Shown piece by piece: positions 51,086 through 60,870 of a stretch of 64,000 nucleotides of DNA. Position 1 is the first letter of the stretch. Every line of letters starts with the position of its first letter. The position numbers were made by a program, and so were the translations under genes. Below the pieces are notes generated by a model. It did no database searches. It worked only from the letters and a program-made list of their open reading frames with translations, and was not told where the DNA came from. The DNA is from Phymatolithon calcareum (Eukaryota > Rhodophyta > Florideophyceae > Hapalidiales): assembly GCA_977006965.1 (NCBI GenBank), contig OZ345377.1, forward strand, positions 1,488,001 through 1,552,000, read 5' to 3'.

Positions 51086-52004
51086 GGGGGATATGTGTTG
51101 ATTTATTTTAAAAGCTCCCAAGGCCTCTCTTGAAGAGTAACAGGGCCGCTTTCGCACGATTTTCTAAGCTCACGTAGTTTGACTATTCAGTATATCCTTG
51201 ATTCGTATTTCTCTCCCAACAAGTGCTCCAGGGAGTCGCTTACATTCATATTCAATTTCAGGACTAATCTTGGATGAAGATAGAATGCGTTGGAGCGCGA
51301 CCAGCTCAATCACGGCTGTGACACCAAAGTATGCACCAAGTACTGATTTTCTCCAAAGAGGTGCTCTATTGAATATCAACCGTAGGCATCGCAACCGTGT
51401 AGACCTTTCTCTTACGCGGAGAACCATCGGTAGATTGTTCGAATCAGTTGGTATCTCGAGCGATCTTCCCTCTTCTTCCTCTGCCCATAACTCAATTATT
51501 TCTTTTCGTCGCCCTTTCTTTGAGACTGAGCCCTCCTTGGCTTTATCGAGAGCTTGCTGCAGACCTTCATATTTCTTGAGGCACTCTATGTCCTTGGTTG
51601 CCTCCTTAATGTCTTCATCCCTCCCAGAATACTCATCTGCTTCGTCGAGGCGCTTCTTCTGTCTCACTAGACTCGCAGAGAAGCTTTCTGCTTGGTGTCT
51701 TCTCCTCATGGCAGGTGGTTCTAGTCGGCACAGAACTCGCATTCTTCCATGGCGGTGCTGGGCATATGTCCCAAAAACATACTTGAAGAATAAACCTTCT
51801 GCAGATTCGATTGCTAATTGTAATCGCTTTGTCTGAGGCGTGACGTGGAGTGCATATTCCCACTTTGGCAAAATAAGCGACTTGAAGATTCTAATGCATG
51901 TCACAGGCTGAAAGCCTCGAACATTGACTCCAATTTCCCGCAGGTTGTGTATGCACCCCACTGCATTTCGTACTCTTGATAACGCCATGTCGTCTGTTAC
52001 GCCT
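51086..52004 (-). mobile_element. LINE family B, 5'-truncated copy with 13-bp TSD
   Basis: CTGACGCTACAGC lies at 51073-51085 and 52005-52017. The minus-strand ORF is open through the insert: VTDDMALSRVRNAVGCIHNL, PKWEYALHVTPQTKRLQLAI, RMRVLCRLEPPAMRRRH, VLGAYFGVTAVIELVALQR, REIRIKDILNSQTT, stop at 51170. The ORF's apparent start at 52045 lies in flanking DNA. The 3' UTR ends AAAATAAATCAACACATATC with no long poly(A). An undamaged reading frame implies a recent insertion. Confidence 0.85.
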
Positions 52005-52468
52005 CTGACGCTACAGCAGCAGTGTCGAAGTTTATGACCCGGCACGGCAAACTACCGGATATTATTCTTTCATTTGACGACCGTGACGAACATGCGTGCC
52101 CCTCAAGCCTGAGAGTTTCGAAGCAGAGAGCAATTCTTTGCGATGATGAAGGAGATATGCTCGATATGTGCAGGACCATCCGAGCCAATCCCGGGGTGTG
52201 CGGGTTTTGCTGAAGCGCGGAAATGAAACGGTGAAGGAACGGACTCTGAGTGCCGGAGCAGCTGGATCTTTGTAGGACGCGGAGATCTTTGCCCCAGTTC
52301 ATGCACGTGGAAACACAAGAAGAAGATTCACCGACAGAAGGAGCTTTATCGATGCTATCAACGGACAGTCCCGAAGGTATGGAGAAATGATATGGCAACT
52401 TAAAGGCCTTATGGAACAAATGATATCCAAGGAGATTTTCGCTGCAGTCATTTGGATTTCAAGTCACT

Positions 52469-53146
52469 TTTTTTTCAAGTTTATTTAAATGCCCCACAGA
52501 CTTCCGAAGATATGGGCAAGGCTTCCTCTGATGCTACCTACCTTTGTGCAGCTCACGAAACGTCCACCAGTATGGCGGACGGGAAAACTCAGGACTCAAA
52601 GTAGTCCTATCTCAGTCCTTTATGGGATTGTTGGTGCATGGACTCGACCACTTTTTGCCTTGCATTTTGCGGATTAATACAGGCCTTCTTCGTTCTCCAT
52701 GCGTTCTATGAGTGTCTTGCTAAATAGTAGGAGCTCATCTAGCGCCTTTTCTGTTTCCAGTCGTTTTTCTCCTTCGAGTCGTACCCTGTTAGCGTGCGTT
52801 CAAGGATCTCCATATTTTTTTTTGAATTTTGAATTTATTAAACGCCCTCAGAAACACTCATAAGACTGTAAGAGAGATGCGTTTCAGATGCAACTACCTT
52901 GGTATCTCCGTTACTCTGTTAAAGCCCGCAAAACCCGGGCTCGTTGCTATCGTCGTAGCCCTAGCTGCAAAAACCCTCCTCCAGAGAAGGTGGAGGGAAA
53001 AGCTTAGAGTCCACTTGTCCTATTCGTAGGAATCTCAGCGTCGCCGTTAAGGATCTCCATATGCTCTCTGGCTCTTGTGCCGAATTCTTCAGTCATAGTT
53101 GTTGTTGACACCTGTGAGAATCTGCCACAGGCATACTGCAGCGCGA
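52469..53146 (-). mobile_element. LINE family A3, 5'-truncated copy with 15-bp TSD
   Basis: GGATTTCAAGTCACT lies at 52454-52468 and 53147-53161. On the minus strand: LALQYACGRFSQVSTTTMTEEF, then the nested A1 copy, then EILERTLTGYDSKEK, a frameshift, ETEKALDELLLFSKTLIERM, stop at about 52674. A 3' UTR and A-rich tail follow (plus-strand T run at 52468). It is closest to A2 (QYVCGRFPQVSTTSM, LLLFSKTIIDCMENEEGLL). Confidence 0.85.
52816..53048 (-). mobile_element. LINE family A1, 5'-truncated (3' UTR only) with 14-bp TSD
   Basis: AAGGATCTCCATAT flanks it at 52802-52815 and 53049-53062. It contains only the A1 3' UTR: TTTTTTTTGAATTTTGAATTTATTAAACGCC on the plus strand and the stem-loop CCCTCCTCCAGAGAAGGTGGAGGG. 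It lies inside A3, which lies inside the RNase H LINE. Confidence 0.85.
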
Positions 53147-53499
53147 GGATTTCAAGTCACTGCGAAAATTAAGGAAGTAACGCTGCCGACGAATTAGCAA
53201 GAATAGATATTTGCGAATCAAGCCTATTGGATCATCAGAAAGTTCCTCTGAAATTTGAGGCAGCGAGATCTATCGTCAGGCCGTCTGTACGAGTCGAACT
53301 TGTTGCCATTCAGACACTGCGCCAAGAGCAGACCATATCGCACAGATAGACAAAGGTGATCTTGCATCAAGTCATTGGAGACTGCAACCCCATGGTGGCC
53401 GACTTTAGGAATGGATTCACCAGGGACACAGTGTCGTACGACTCAGTATGTAAAGCCTCATACATCACCGTCATACGAATATACGGGGGGGGAGGAATT

Positions 53500-54045
53500 A
53501 TAGGTTTTTATTTTAGAAGCTCTCAACGCCGACCCACGCCGACACCAGAGCAGCTTCGCATTGCGCTGTAACCCTTCCAGGAAAGACTACACCATATCTC
53601 CTCCATCATCACACCATCATCTCTTCTTGCATCTCGCTTTCTAGCTTCATTAATTTGTCCATCGCTTGTTTCACTTCCTCTTCTGTTCTATCATTCATCT
53701 GTGGTTGCGTTCGGTTGAGTTGAAGGGTTTCCAGCAGTATCGCTGCTAATTCGTCGTAGTTGTCGATATATGTCGAGGGATTTCGCGGAGGGAAGCGGCC
53801 GAAAAACCATTTGATTGCCCAAAGTCTGTATGTTTCTCGACTTGATTTGGACTGCAGGGTTTGGATTCTCGCTCATATCCACGGCGATTTTGCGTTTTTT
53901 GGCCTTCTCCGTCTCGCTCCATGCCCAATAGATTCGCAGTTTCTCATCCTTTTGGGAGACCTTTCCTTCCACGGCCCTCTTCGCTGGGACGTTCAACAGT
54001 TTGTGCTCTTCGAGGTATTCTTCCTCAGGTGCTACCCTTACTAGG
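53500..54045 (-). pseudogene. LINE family C, C-terminal fragment
   Basis: Minus-strand frame VRVAPEEEYLEEHKLLNVPA, then a shift to LWAIKWFFGRFPPRNPSTYI and MNDRTEEEVKQAMDKLMKLE, stop near 53607. The AIKWFFGRFPP block parallels AVKWAFGRFPP in A1. The 3' UTR begins as TTTTTATTTTAGAAGCTCTC on the plus strand. It abuts an A2 fragment. Confidence 0.65.
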
Positions 54046-54941
54046 GCGGCTCTACTCTTATATCTGGTATTCTATCTGAGTCCCTAGCATGTACTCGGTT
54101 GTTTTGATATCTCTTCGTAGTAGTTTTCGAGGCGTCCCTTCTTCTTTCAGTACAGGTCTTCTTCATTCTGCAACTCTCGATGATGCTTTTGGTGAAGAGT
54201 AAAATGTCATCTAGTGCCTTCTCAGTTGCCGCTCTGTCTTCTTCCTTGAGTTCATAGGCTGAAAAGGTTGCGATCCAGGGTCTCCATGTGCTGTCTGACT
54301 TTGTTTCCAAATCTATCTGCTATCAGTGTTGTAGACACTTGGGGAAGTCTTCCAAAGGCGTACTGAACCGCCAGTTGCCTGTGTTTCAGTTGTGGAAATT
54401 TAAGTATTGCAGGGAGTTCTCTTGTCTTGTCGTACGGAATTTTCCTCTTTCTCTTCTATTCAAGGCTCTCTCCTTCCATTGTCAGTACTGTTGATCGAAG
54501 TGCTTCTGCAGATTGGTTCACTATTATGTGCTTCATCACTTCATCAAACGGTTCTCTGGTTTCCATCACTGCGATGTCATTACTTGTGGCTTGAAGCTCT
54601 TCTGAGTTTCTTCTCTCTGGCGGTTCCCCCAGGAACTTTCCTTCTTTCGCCATTGTCCTTCTCAACATCTTGAAAGCTAGTATTTCCCGTCGATGGGAAG
54701 CAGCTAGGATTCGACATAGTAGACGAAGTCTATCCTTCTTTCCTCGTGCCAGTGGCCCGAAGACTTGTCTGAAAAACGTTTGTTCAACTTCCTTGACGGC
54801 GCTCTGAACGTTTTCTGTCCACGGTGTTAACTGCATAGCGTACTCTCAACGTGGCTGGATTAATGCCTTGTATATCTGGATGCTCTTATGTATGCCAATT
54901 CCCTTCTTGAATACCCATAATGCACGGAGCTCGTACAGAGC
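54041..54941 (-). pseudogene. LINE family A2 C-terminal fragment
   Basis: On the minus strand: YELRALWVFKKGI, LTPWTENVQSAVKEVEQTFF, RLRLLCRILAASHRREILAF, NQSAEALRSTVLTMEG, then after a break LAVQYAFGRLP and ALDDILLFTKSIIESC. One CAACGTGG...TGAG codon change gives an early stop near 54848. It is truncated at about 54941 on its 5' side. The 3' UTR seems to be missing. Confidence 0.75.
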
Positions 54942-54944
54942 TAA

Positions 54945-55290
54945 CAATCTTGACTGTCTTAACCTTTGTCTTCTCCATCGGTTTCTGAACTAGGACCCCT
55001 TTCACGCGAGGTGTCGTGTTCGCGCGACCTTTGATTTCCTCGACGAGTACCTTTTGCACCGTGCCGCTCACCTTTTTTGTCCTGGAAAACGCTCCAGACA
55101 GTCGGCAGCACTCTGCGAGACTGGTCACTGATGTTGCCGTGCTGTTTACGGATGCACCGTCCTCTCGGCGCGGATCTTTTTCTCGCGACATAACAGATGT
55201 GTTTCTTCTGAGTGACCAGCATATTTTCGTTCCTACCACCGAACGACGGGACTTAAAGGTAGTAGTTGGAGTACTCCTGACCAAGAACAA
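54945..55290 (-). CDS. Unrecognised basic ORF
   Basis: About 110 codons from ATG 55290 before the frame enters the A2 fragment: Ser/Thr/Lys/Arg-rich (KVSGTVQKVLVEEIKGRANT, VQKPMEKTKVKTVKIVSSV). An AAAAGGTGAGC donor-like site lies near 55070. It has no domain I recognise. It may be an exon of a host gene truncated by the LINE. Confidence 0.25.
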
Positions 55291-55319
55291 AAGGCCGCCT
55301 TTCCGATTGTGGCGCTAAT

Positions 55320-55396
55320 AAACTGCTGTACATTCTCTTTCGTAACTTTTTTGAGCTTTTAAATCCACCCTCGATTGAGGGTGGTCACAAAGACTC
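55320..55396 (-). mobile_element. MITE-3: one terminus of the CTAG family
   Basis: The plus strand ends CCACCCTCGATTGAGGGTGG then GTCACAAAGACTCTAG at 55396. The reverse complement reads CTAGAGTCTTTGTGAC then the same subterminal palindrome as MITE-1, then AAAAGCTCAAAAAAGTT. I did not find the other end. Confidence 0.65.
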
Positions 55397-55715
55397 TAGT
55401 CTACGAAAACCGGCGAGGGTTCGCAAGTGGAGTCCAGGCGCAAACTCTCCTAGAAGTCCACTGAGCAGACAAGACTTTCCTTTATTGACTCGTGTTTTGG
55501 GCACGGATGTTCGCTTTACGTCTCGCAGTTTTCAAAGGAGTTTTCGACATGAAGACATCGGCTCCGTCCGCCCGTAGCAACTCAGCGGGGAGAAACTAGA
55601 AATTGCGGAAGACACGTTGATTGTATTGAAGCGGCTCGATCAGCAAGTCACTCCTCTCGGTCTTGCACCTTGCTCCCAGAAAATCTCTTTCGATGATGAA
55701 AAATACTGCACCATA

Positions 55716-56987
55716 CTACGCTGCAGTTGTTTTACCTGGTCCGAGTTCCAATGCGCGAGCATGATCGACATCCATTTTCCCCTTGTCCACAGCACAACAA
55801 TCCTCATCCACTACATCCCACCCGCCACTCTTCCGGTAGCTCTCCCCGCTGATGGTAACACCCGCCCCTGCAGTGCCCCGTCTAGCGAGCACAACGCCGC
55901 CAATCCATGGCGCCATAGGCGCGCAAAAGGGGTTTTGCACAATGGTTACATTCTGCACGATTTTTCGCAGTCCCCGGTACTTGTCATCGCGGTCACTCTT
56001 ATGTTTCATTTCGGCCAACAAGCGCTTTCCAAATCCCACAATATCACAACCACCGCCAGAAAGAACAATATGTTGGCCGTCCGCGCGATCCAGCACTCGC
56101 GCCGCAGACATCGCTCGTAGTACTCCCACGCCGACATTGTATTCATCTGCGTTGCAAATGCATTGCACACCAGGACAACGCCGGTCAGCAAGGGAATGAC
56201 CTTCACATACGCCGCAAGCGCCAAAAGTGAAGCAATCGCCAATGACAACAAATCCTCCAATGACGCGCGCAACGCATGAAAACAAACCGAGACAAAATGC
56301 ACACATCCCTGAACACGTCCCTGAAAAAGGCGCACAAATTCGCCACAACTTACCATCCTCAGAAAACAACACCTCCGGTCTCCCCACCCGTTGCCCGCCC
56401 GCCATCAAAACCTGCCCCCTCTCCCCGCGCACGTCGCCCGGTACATCCTGCCCCCCATCCCTGAAGTACAGCGCGCGAGCGCAGTGATCCCACACCTCAT
56501 CCGGCACGCCCTTGCGCACTGCGCGAACACCTCCGGGCACTACAACAACCTCCGCGCAATCACCCGGTGCATACACCCGCGTCTCCCTCTCGCCAACATC
56601 GACGACAACCGCGTTCGGTCTATCGGCCGCGATGCGCACGGCGTCGCGATCCGACACGAAGGTCACGCTGCGCGCGCTCAGGATGTGCAGCACGGCGTAC
56701 GCGACCGTGTTTCGCGTCGCGGACGTTCGGTCCGCACCGACGGCCACGACGGCGCGGCCGGATAGCGAGGTGTCGATGTCGGGCGCTGCGGCAAGGGCGG
56801 AGACTATCGACGCGGCAAGGAGACCGGGCGTGACAGACGGGATGTGCACGACGGGGAGCGAGGCGGGGGAGAGAGAGGGGGCGAAGCCGCGCGGACGCGA
56901 GGGGCCGATCCAGATGCGTGCGGTGCCGACGGCGAGCACGATGGGCGGGGATGTTTGCATGATTCCGTTTATGCGTGTGATACGCAT
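55716..56987 (-). CDS. Divergent actin-related protein (Arp10/11-like)
   Basis: 423 codons from ATG 56987; another Met (MQTSPPIVLAVGTARIWIG) follows nine codons later. Actin-fold signs in order: phosphate-1-like VLAVGTARIWIG, NAVVVDVGERETRVYAPGD (phosphate-2 region), HIVLSGGGCDIVGFGKRLLAE (adenosine motif, like NIVLSGGTTMFPGF) and APWIGGVVLA (like WIGGSILAS). The VVVDVGERET form and the shortness are closest to Arp10/11, but assignment below actin-like is uncertain. A Cys-rich segment between FSGTCSG and CICNADEY has no actin counterpart and may be a retained intron; an overlapping frame (56006-56356) offers LEDLLSLAIASLLALAAYVK, which resembles the expected helix. Confidence 0.6.
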   Translation of the reverse strand: MRITRINGIMQTSPPIVLAVGTARIWIGPSRPRGFAPSLSPASLPVVHIPSVTPGLLAASIVSALAAAPDIDTSLSGRAVVAVGADRTSATRNTVAYAVLHILSARSVTFVSDRDAVRIAADRPNAVVVDVGERETRVYAPGDCAEVVVVPGGVRAVRKGVPDEVWDHCARALYFRDGGQDVPGDVRGERGQVLMAGGQRVGRPEVLFSEDGKLWRICAPFSGTCSGMCAFCLGLFSCVARVIGGFVVIGDCFTFGACGVCEGHSLADRRCPGVQCICNADEYNVGVGVLRAMSAARVLDRADGQHIVLSGGGCDIVGFGKRLLAEMKHKSDRDDKYRGLRKIVQNVTIVQNPFCAPMAPWIGGVVLARRGTAGAGVTISGESYRKSGGWDVVDEDCCAVDKGKMDVDHARALELGPGKTTAA

Positions 56988-57180
56988 GGCGTTACGTATT
57001 CAAGTATAGTTGACAGAAATACAGTACAGTAGTGATTTTAACAACCCCTTATTTTACCTCCTTGCACCCATTCTATCCTTTCGTCCCGCAACAGTAAATT
57101 AACTTCGCGACGGCAGGACAGTGCGTCATGTGTGTAATTCAATTTACTTTAAGCTAGCAACATCCTGTACTCTACAGCCG

Positions 57181-57699
57181 TCAATCCGCCGGCAGCGACA
57201 GCGATAACGGCGGCCTCTCCTGCGATACTCGTCCCTTGATAAGTCCTGCAAACCACTCGATCCAACTGTCATGTACGGACAGGTCAATCAATTGCACCCT
57301 AGCCCGTCGCTGTAGCATGCTGTCCACCTCCACATCTGTTTGTCGCTGTCGTGCGCAAGGGGCCGGCACGGCCGGCTCGGACGGCATGGCCGTGGGCGAG
57401 GAGCAGACGGGACAGGAGGGACGGCGGGATGCGCGCGCCCAGGTGTCTACGCAGGCAGTGTGGAAACAGTGATTGCAGGGCTCGAGCACGCGGAGGCGGT
57501 CGCCGATGGCGTACTCGTCGAGACAGACGGCGCAGACACGGAAGGTTGTGCCGAAGGTCAGCTGACGAGAGGCGGGCGGAGGGGGGAGGCCGAGGTCGGC
57601 CCACCGGAGAGAGGAGACGTGCAGACCGGCGCGCATCACCGCCGCCCAGGGACGGAGCAGGGCGGCTGGGGCGGGCGCGGCGGGGAGGGCGGTGGACAT
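57181..57699 (-). CDS. RING-H2 finger protein, probable E3 ubiquitin ligase
   Basis: The frame opens at 57903, but the first 68 codons include translated (TTGGG)n repeat (NPLQPNPTQPNP), so I choose the Met at 57699 (MSTALPAAPAPAALL), giving 172 aa. The RING-H2 is C-x2-C-x15-C-x-H-x2-H-x2-C-x12-C-x2-C: CAVCLDE, PCNHCFHTAC, SCPVC (residues 56-99 of the short form). A single RING-H2 without a membrane segment suggests a soluble E3 that recruits an E2; substrate unknown. GC-rich. It lies upstream of the actin-related gene on the same strand (194 bp apart) and divergent from heme oxygenase. Confidence 0.8.
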   Translation of the reverse strand: MSTALPAAPAPAALLRPWAAVMRAGLHVSSLRWADLGLPPPPASRQLTFGTTFRVCAVCLDEYAIGDRLRVLEPCNHCFHTACVDTWARASRRPSCPVCSSPTAMPSEPAVPAPCARQRQTDVEVDSMLQRRARVQLIDLSVHDSWIEWFAGLIKGRVSQERPPLSLSLPAD

Positions 57700-57782
57700 T
57701 GGACGCCGGACGGGAGGGAGGTGTCGGTGCGGGGTAGGCGGAGGAGGGGAGTGAAGTGGAATTGGGGCGGTGGCGATGCGAT

Positions 57783-57830
57783 GTGGGTTGGGTTGGGTTG
57801 GGTTGGGTTGGAGTGGGTTGGTTTGGGGTG
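57783..57830. repeat. (TTGGG)n microsatellite
   Basis: GGTTGGGTTGGGTTGGGTTGG and further imperfect units, telomere-like but with the unit TTGGG. It sits in the 5' region of the RING gene and codes Pro/Asn/Gln if translated. Confidence 0.8.
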
Positions 57831-57903
57831 ATTGCGGTCCGTACGCTGCGGGGAGATGGGGAAGGAAAGCAGAGCAGAGCAGTGGAGTTTGTGGGATATG
57901 CAC

Positions 57904-58656
57904 CCTGTTGGTCAGTCACCCGGCAGGGTATCTAAGCTTGGATACCCTGTCCTTGCAAAGGCATGATGCATTGTTGGCACGTATTTTAAGTTGGAAAAAT
58001 GGATCAAAGGCGCCGAAAGAAGGAATCGGCTCTGTAAGCCAATATCTCCCATCCAGATTCGATCACACATATCCATGCGTGCATAATATCTCCCGCTGAG
58101 GACACGCCATTGTCCAATCATGTCACTCCACCTGTGTGGAAAGATACGGATCGGTATCAATTACTTTGATTACTTTATCAGTTAAAATCTAACATCGGGC
58201 GTTCCGCTGCTTATATGATAGTGCTGCATCAATGATGGAGACGGAAAAAGATCAACCGATCTTTTTAATTTCAGCGACTCTTTGAGACTATTTCCCAGTT
58301 TGAGCCAGTCAATTGTAATCGATATATTTAGCGATTTTCCAAAATATTATATCAACTAGCTACATCACACTGCATCACCATATCAGCTGAACAATCAATA
58401 AGACAAAGCCGTTTGATGTCACACTATCGCACTTCATCTCTCAGATTCGTTGATCTCCGCGCACCCTGCCTGCCCTTCCCTCGCCCGGTCACCAACGAGA
58501 CAGCCGTCAAATCAACCCTTTATCAACCGTGAGCAACGATCGAAACGAAACTTTGCTCTCCAAATTGCCGCCAAGCCAATCGAACCAAGCAACCCCGTCC
58601 GCATACAATTGAACAAACTAGAACCGGCTCGCCACTCCCCCACACACGACTACACA
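57904..58656. promoter_or_regulatory. Divergent intergenic region, RING gene / heme oxygenase gene
   Basis: About 750 bp between the two divergent genes, AT-richer from 58140 to 58400 (TGATTACTTTATCAG, CAAAATATTATATC). The 58450-58656 part stays open in the heme-oxygenase frame but looks like 5' UTR. No TATA is obvious near either start. Confidence 0.4.
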
Positions 58657-59478
58657 ATGCATCCACAATCTTCCCGCGCGTCCGCCTTCGCCACCCCCGC
58701 CGGCTCCGCCCTCTCGCTACGCCCATCGTACCCATCTCTAACGCGCACTCGATATATCCCATCACCCGTCCCCGTCCTGCGCTCCGCGCGCATGCATGGC
58801 GGCACCGCGGCCGCCCCAAGCATGCGTCGCCCTGGTGCACACAAGGGCTTCGTCGAGGAGATGCGTTTCGTAGCGATGCGTCTCCACACGAGGGACCAAG
58901 CTCCCCGCGAGGGTAAAATGGAGGAGAGTGCACTCCCCATCGACGCGTGGTATCCGTCCCGCGCAAACTTTATGCAATTCCTAGTCGATTCGCGTTTCGT
59001 CTACGACTATTTCGAATCCGATCTCGTGATTAATAATCCCCTCTTTGCCGACTTTTGCAACACAGGGTTGGAGCGCGTCAAGGCGCTCGATGTCGACATT
59101 GCCTATCTCGTTTCGCAGAACGTTGCCGTCGCCCCGCCCAGTAGGGCTGCCACGGGCTATGTCGACTATCTCAAGTCGCTTGTGTGTGACCGCCCGGAGT
59201 CGGTGTTGTGTCATTGGTATAACTACTACTTTGCGCATTCGGCGGGGGGACGGATGATTGGAAGGCTTATGCAGGATAGGTTGTTTGAGGGGAGACAGTT
59301 TCAGTTTTATGAATGGGAGGGGGATGTTAAGAAGTTGCTTGAGCCCGTTAGGGCGAGTATTGATAAGGTGGCGGCAGATTGGACGAGGGAGGTTAAGGAT
59401 GAGTGTTTGAAGGAAACTGGGTTGGCTTTTGGATACTCGGGAACTGTGTTGCAGAACTTGGCAAAGGCGGCGGCGTGA
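58657..59478 (+). CDS. HO1: Plant-type heme oxygenase, probably plastid-targeted
   Basis: The frame is open from 58450, but the Met at 58657 (ACACAATG) starts a typical Ser/Ala/Arg-rich plastid leader (MHPQSSRASAFATPAGSALS, about 60 residues); product 273 aa, stop at 59478. The heme oxygenase domain starts at GFVEEMRFVAMRLHT with the proximal heme-ligand His77. Then FLVDSRFVYDYFE, TGLERVKALDVDI, CHWYNYYFAHSAGGRMIG (distal-helix Gly-rich region), FYEWEGDVKKLLEPVR and WTREVKDECL. All blocks are those of the HY1/HO1 class. It cleaves heme to biliverdin IX-alpha, CO and Fe2+ with ferredoxin as electron donor, the first committed step of bilin synthesis. No intron; high GC. Confidence 0.92.
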   Translation: MHPQSSRASAFATPAGSALSLRPSYPSLTRTRYIPSPVPVLRSARMHGGTAAAPSMRRPGAHKGFVEEMRFVAMRLHTRDQAPREGKMEESALPIDAWYPSRANFMQFLVDSRFVYDYFESDLVINNPLFADFCNTGLERVKALDVDIAYLVSQNVAVAPPSRAATGYVDYLKSLVCDRPESVLCHWYNYYFAHSAGGRMIGRLMQDRLFEGRQFQFYEWEGDVKKLLEPVRASIDKVAADWTREVKDECLKETGLAFGYSGTVLQNLAKAAA

Positions 59479-60870
59479 CGTGTGGGGAAGGAGTTTGGAT
59501 GGCGTTCGGAGCGGATAGAGAGATAATACTTTTTCATGCCTCTTTTCTTGCAGAGGGAGATTGGGAGCTTTTTGTGTGTTAAATACACGGTTGTAATCTC
59601 ACTCGCAGTTTTATGCTTGAGTTGCTGCCTGGCTTCATTACGCTTCTTTGTTTGATACTATTTTGCCCAACGCTAAAAGCTGTCCATTCATCCTTGCACG
59701 ACGAGAACGAACGGGTCGTGCAAATTAGCCAGACATGCCCAGCATGTGGGCGGACTGCTGCCAAGAGGTGTCAACGATTCTCCCCCTCCAGCACAGCACA
59801 TTAAGCTTTCTAGACTGCCTTCGGCCCTTTTGCCTCTTTGCTTGCTTTCTCGCCAACCTGGCGAAACTGTTCTGATTTGCGAAACAATGGAAGTCGCATA
59901 TCTCAGGCGAGCACTGCTGTTCGCGGCTGGGCGGATTAACCCGAGAAACAAAGTATCTCTTCATGCTACAATAATTTGCTCTCTCTCACCAGGTGCATCA
60001 ATCACATTTTTGTGTTATTGCTAATGTTGCTTGCCGTGATCCAGAAAACAAGTGAAGTTCACTTGATTGAAATCCATTTTCAGCAGGCAGAAAACCATTT
60101 GTCGCATGGCTACTGCCTTTTTGACAAAACGTACTTTGTTGCCACGCAACTATCATCGAACAATACCATGCGATGCGTCCGCAAATGGAGCAGAATTCCT
60201 GCCATTCTATTTCTTGACATCCGCTTCTCTTTTTGGCGACAAACATGTCCACCCCTTCCAAGGATGCCAAGAGTTGTAAACCTATAGCATGCTTGGAAGC
60301 AAAGTACTTGAACCCATGCTTCGCTCAATCTTCTGCAGCTGCCGCTCTAGCGTCAAAGGGGAGCAAAATCCTAACAAAGATCTATCTCGTCATCCAACAT
60401 GTTCAATATGGACTTCGTGTGAGCATCGCGTGGCTTCCTCGAACAATGGACAACTCGTTGACTTCAGCGTTAAACTGTTTGCACTACCCCAACTATATTG
60501 ACATAACTTCTTGTTCCACGCGACGTTTTGTTCCCTTTCCATATTCACAGACAGAAAGCCAAGAACGGAGACACCGTCATATGAAACGTGAGAGGCATCA
60601 CGTCAAACTAACTTTAGAAAGCTCAACGAATTCGCGTCGTCGAGAGGCGATTGTAAAGATACCTGCAACAAACGTTTATGACCACCTTCATAATACAGCA
60701 CAGATGAGGCAATATGTACTTCTCGCAACACTATTCCACCGTACCTCACACTGTGTCACGATGACAGTTGAAAAGACATGACTCACTCCAATCCCACTTC
60801 CTCACAATCGGGAAGAACACAAACCATCGACAGTCAATTACGGTATATGAATAAGCACACTTCACGCTTC
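59479..60870. other. Intergenic, no firm gene
   Basis: The longest plus ORF (60233-60781, 182 codons) contains MSTPSKDAKSCKPIACLEAK with Cys pairs, but no domain can be named. Most of it is probably the 3' flank of the two convergent genes. Confidence 0.35.

Larger units (their letters stand above)
50772..53340 (+). pseudogene. Old RNase H-bearing LINE remnant, interrupted by LINEs B, A3 and A1
   Basis: After removing the inserts, the plus frame at 52297-52468 (FTDRRSFIDAINGQ...IFAAVIWISSH) continues at 53162 as C-E-N-stop-G-S-N-A-A-D-E-L-A-R-I. This is the RNase H pattern TDS.S...AI...W...SH.GI.GNE.AD.LA of LINE RNase H domains, with one TAA. Downstream VPLKFEAARSIVRPSVRVE also suits LINE tails. 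Upstream, an open frame at 50772-51085 joins 52018-52213 in frame across insert B (EPDATA / AVSKFMTRHGKLPD); that part may be the same element or another gene. Confidence 0.55.

Noticed and set aside
56006-57009. Plus-strand ORFs of 115-167 codons opposite the actin-related gene
   Set aside because: Antisense to a GC-rich gene, Arg/Pro-rich composition typical of shadows; no domains.
57783-57830. Telomere or interstitial telomeric repeat
   Set aside because: Unit TTGGG, fewer than ten units, embedded between genes; better described as a microsatellite.
57299-57831. ORFs of 128-206 codons overlapping the RING gene
   Set aside because: Same GC-rich shadow effect; the RING-H2 ligands exist in only one frame.
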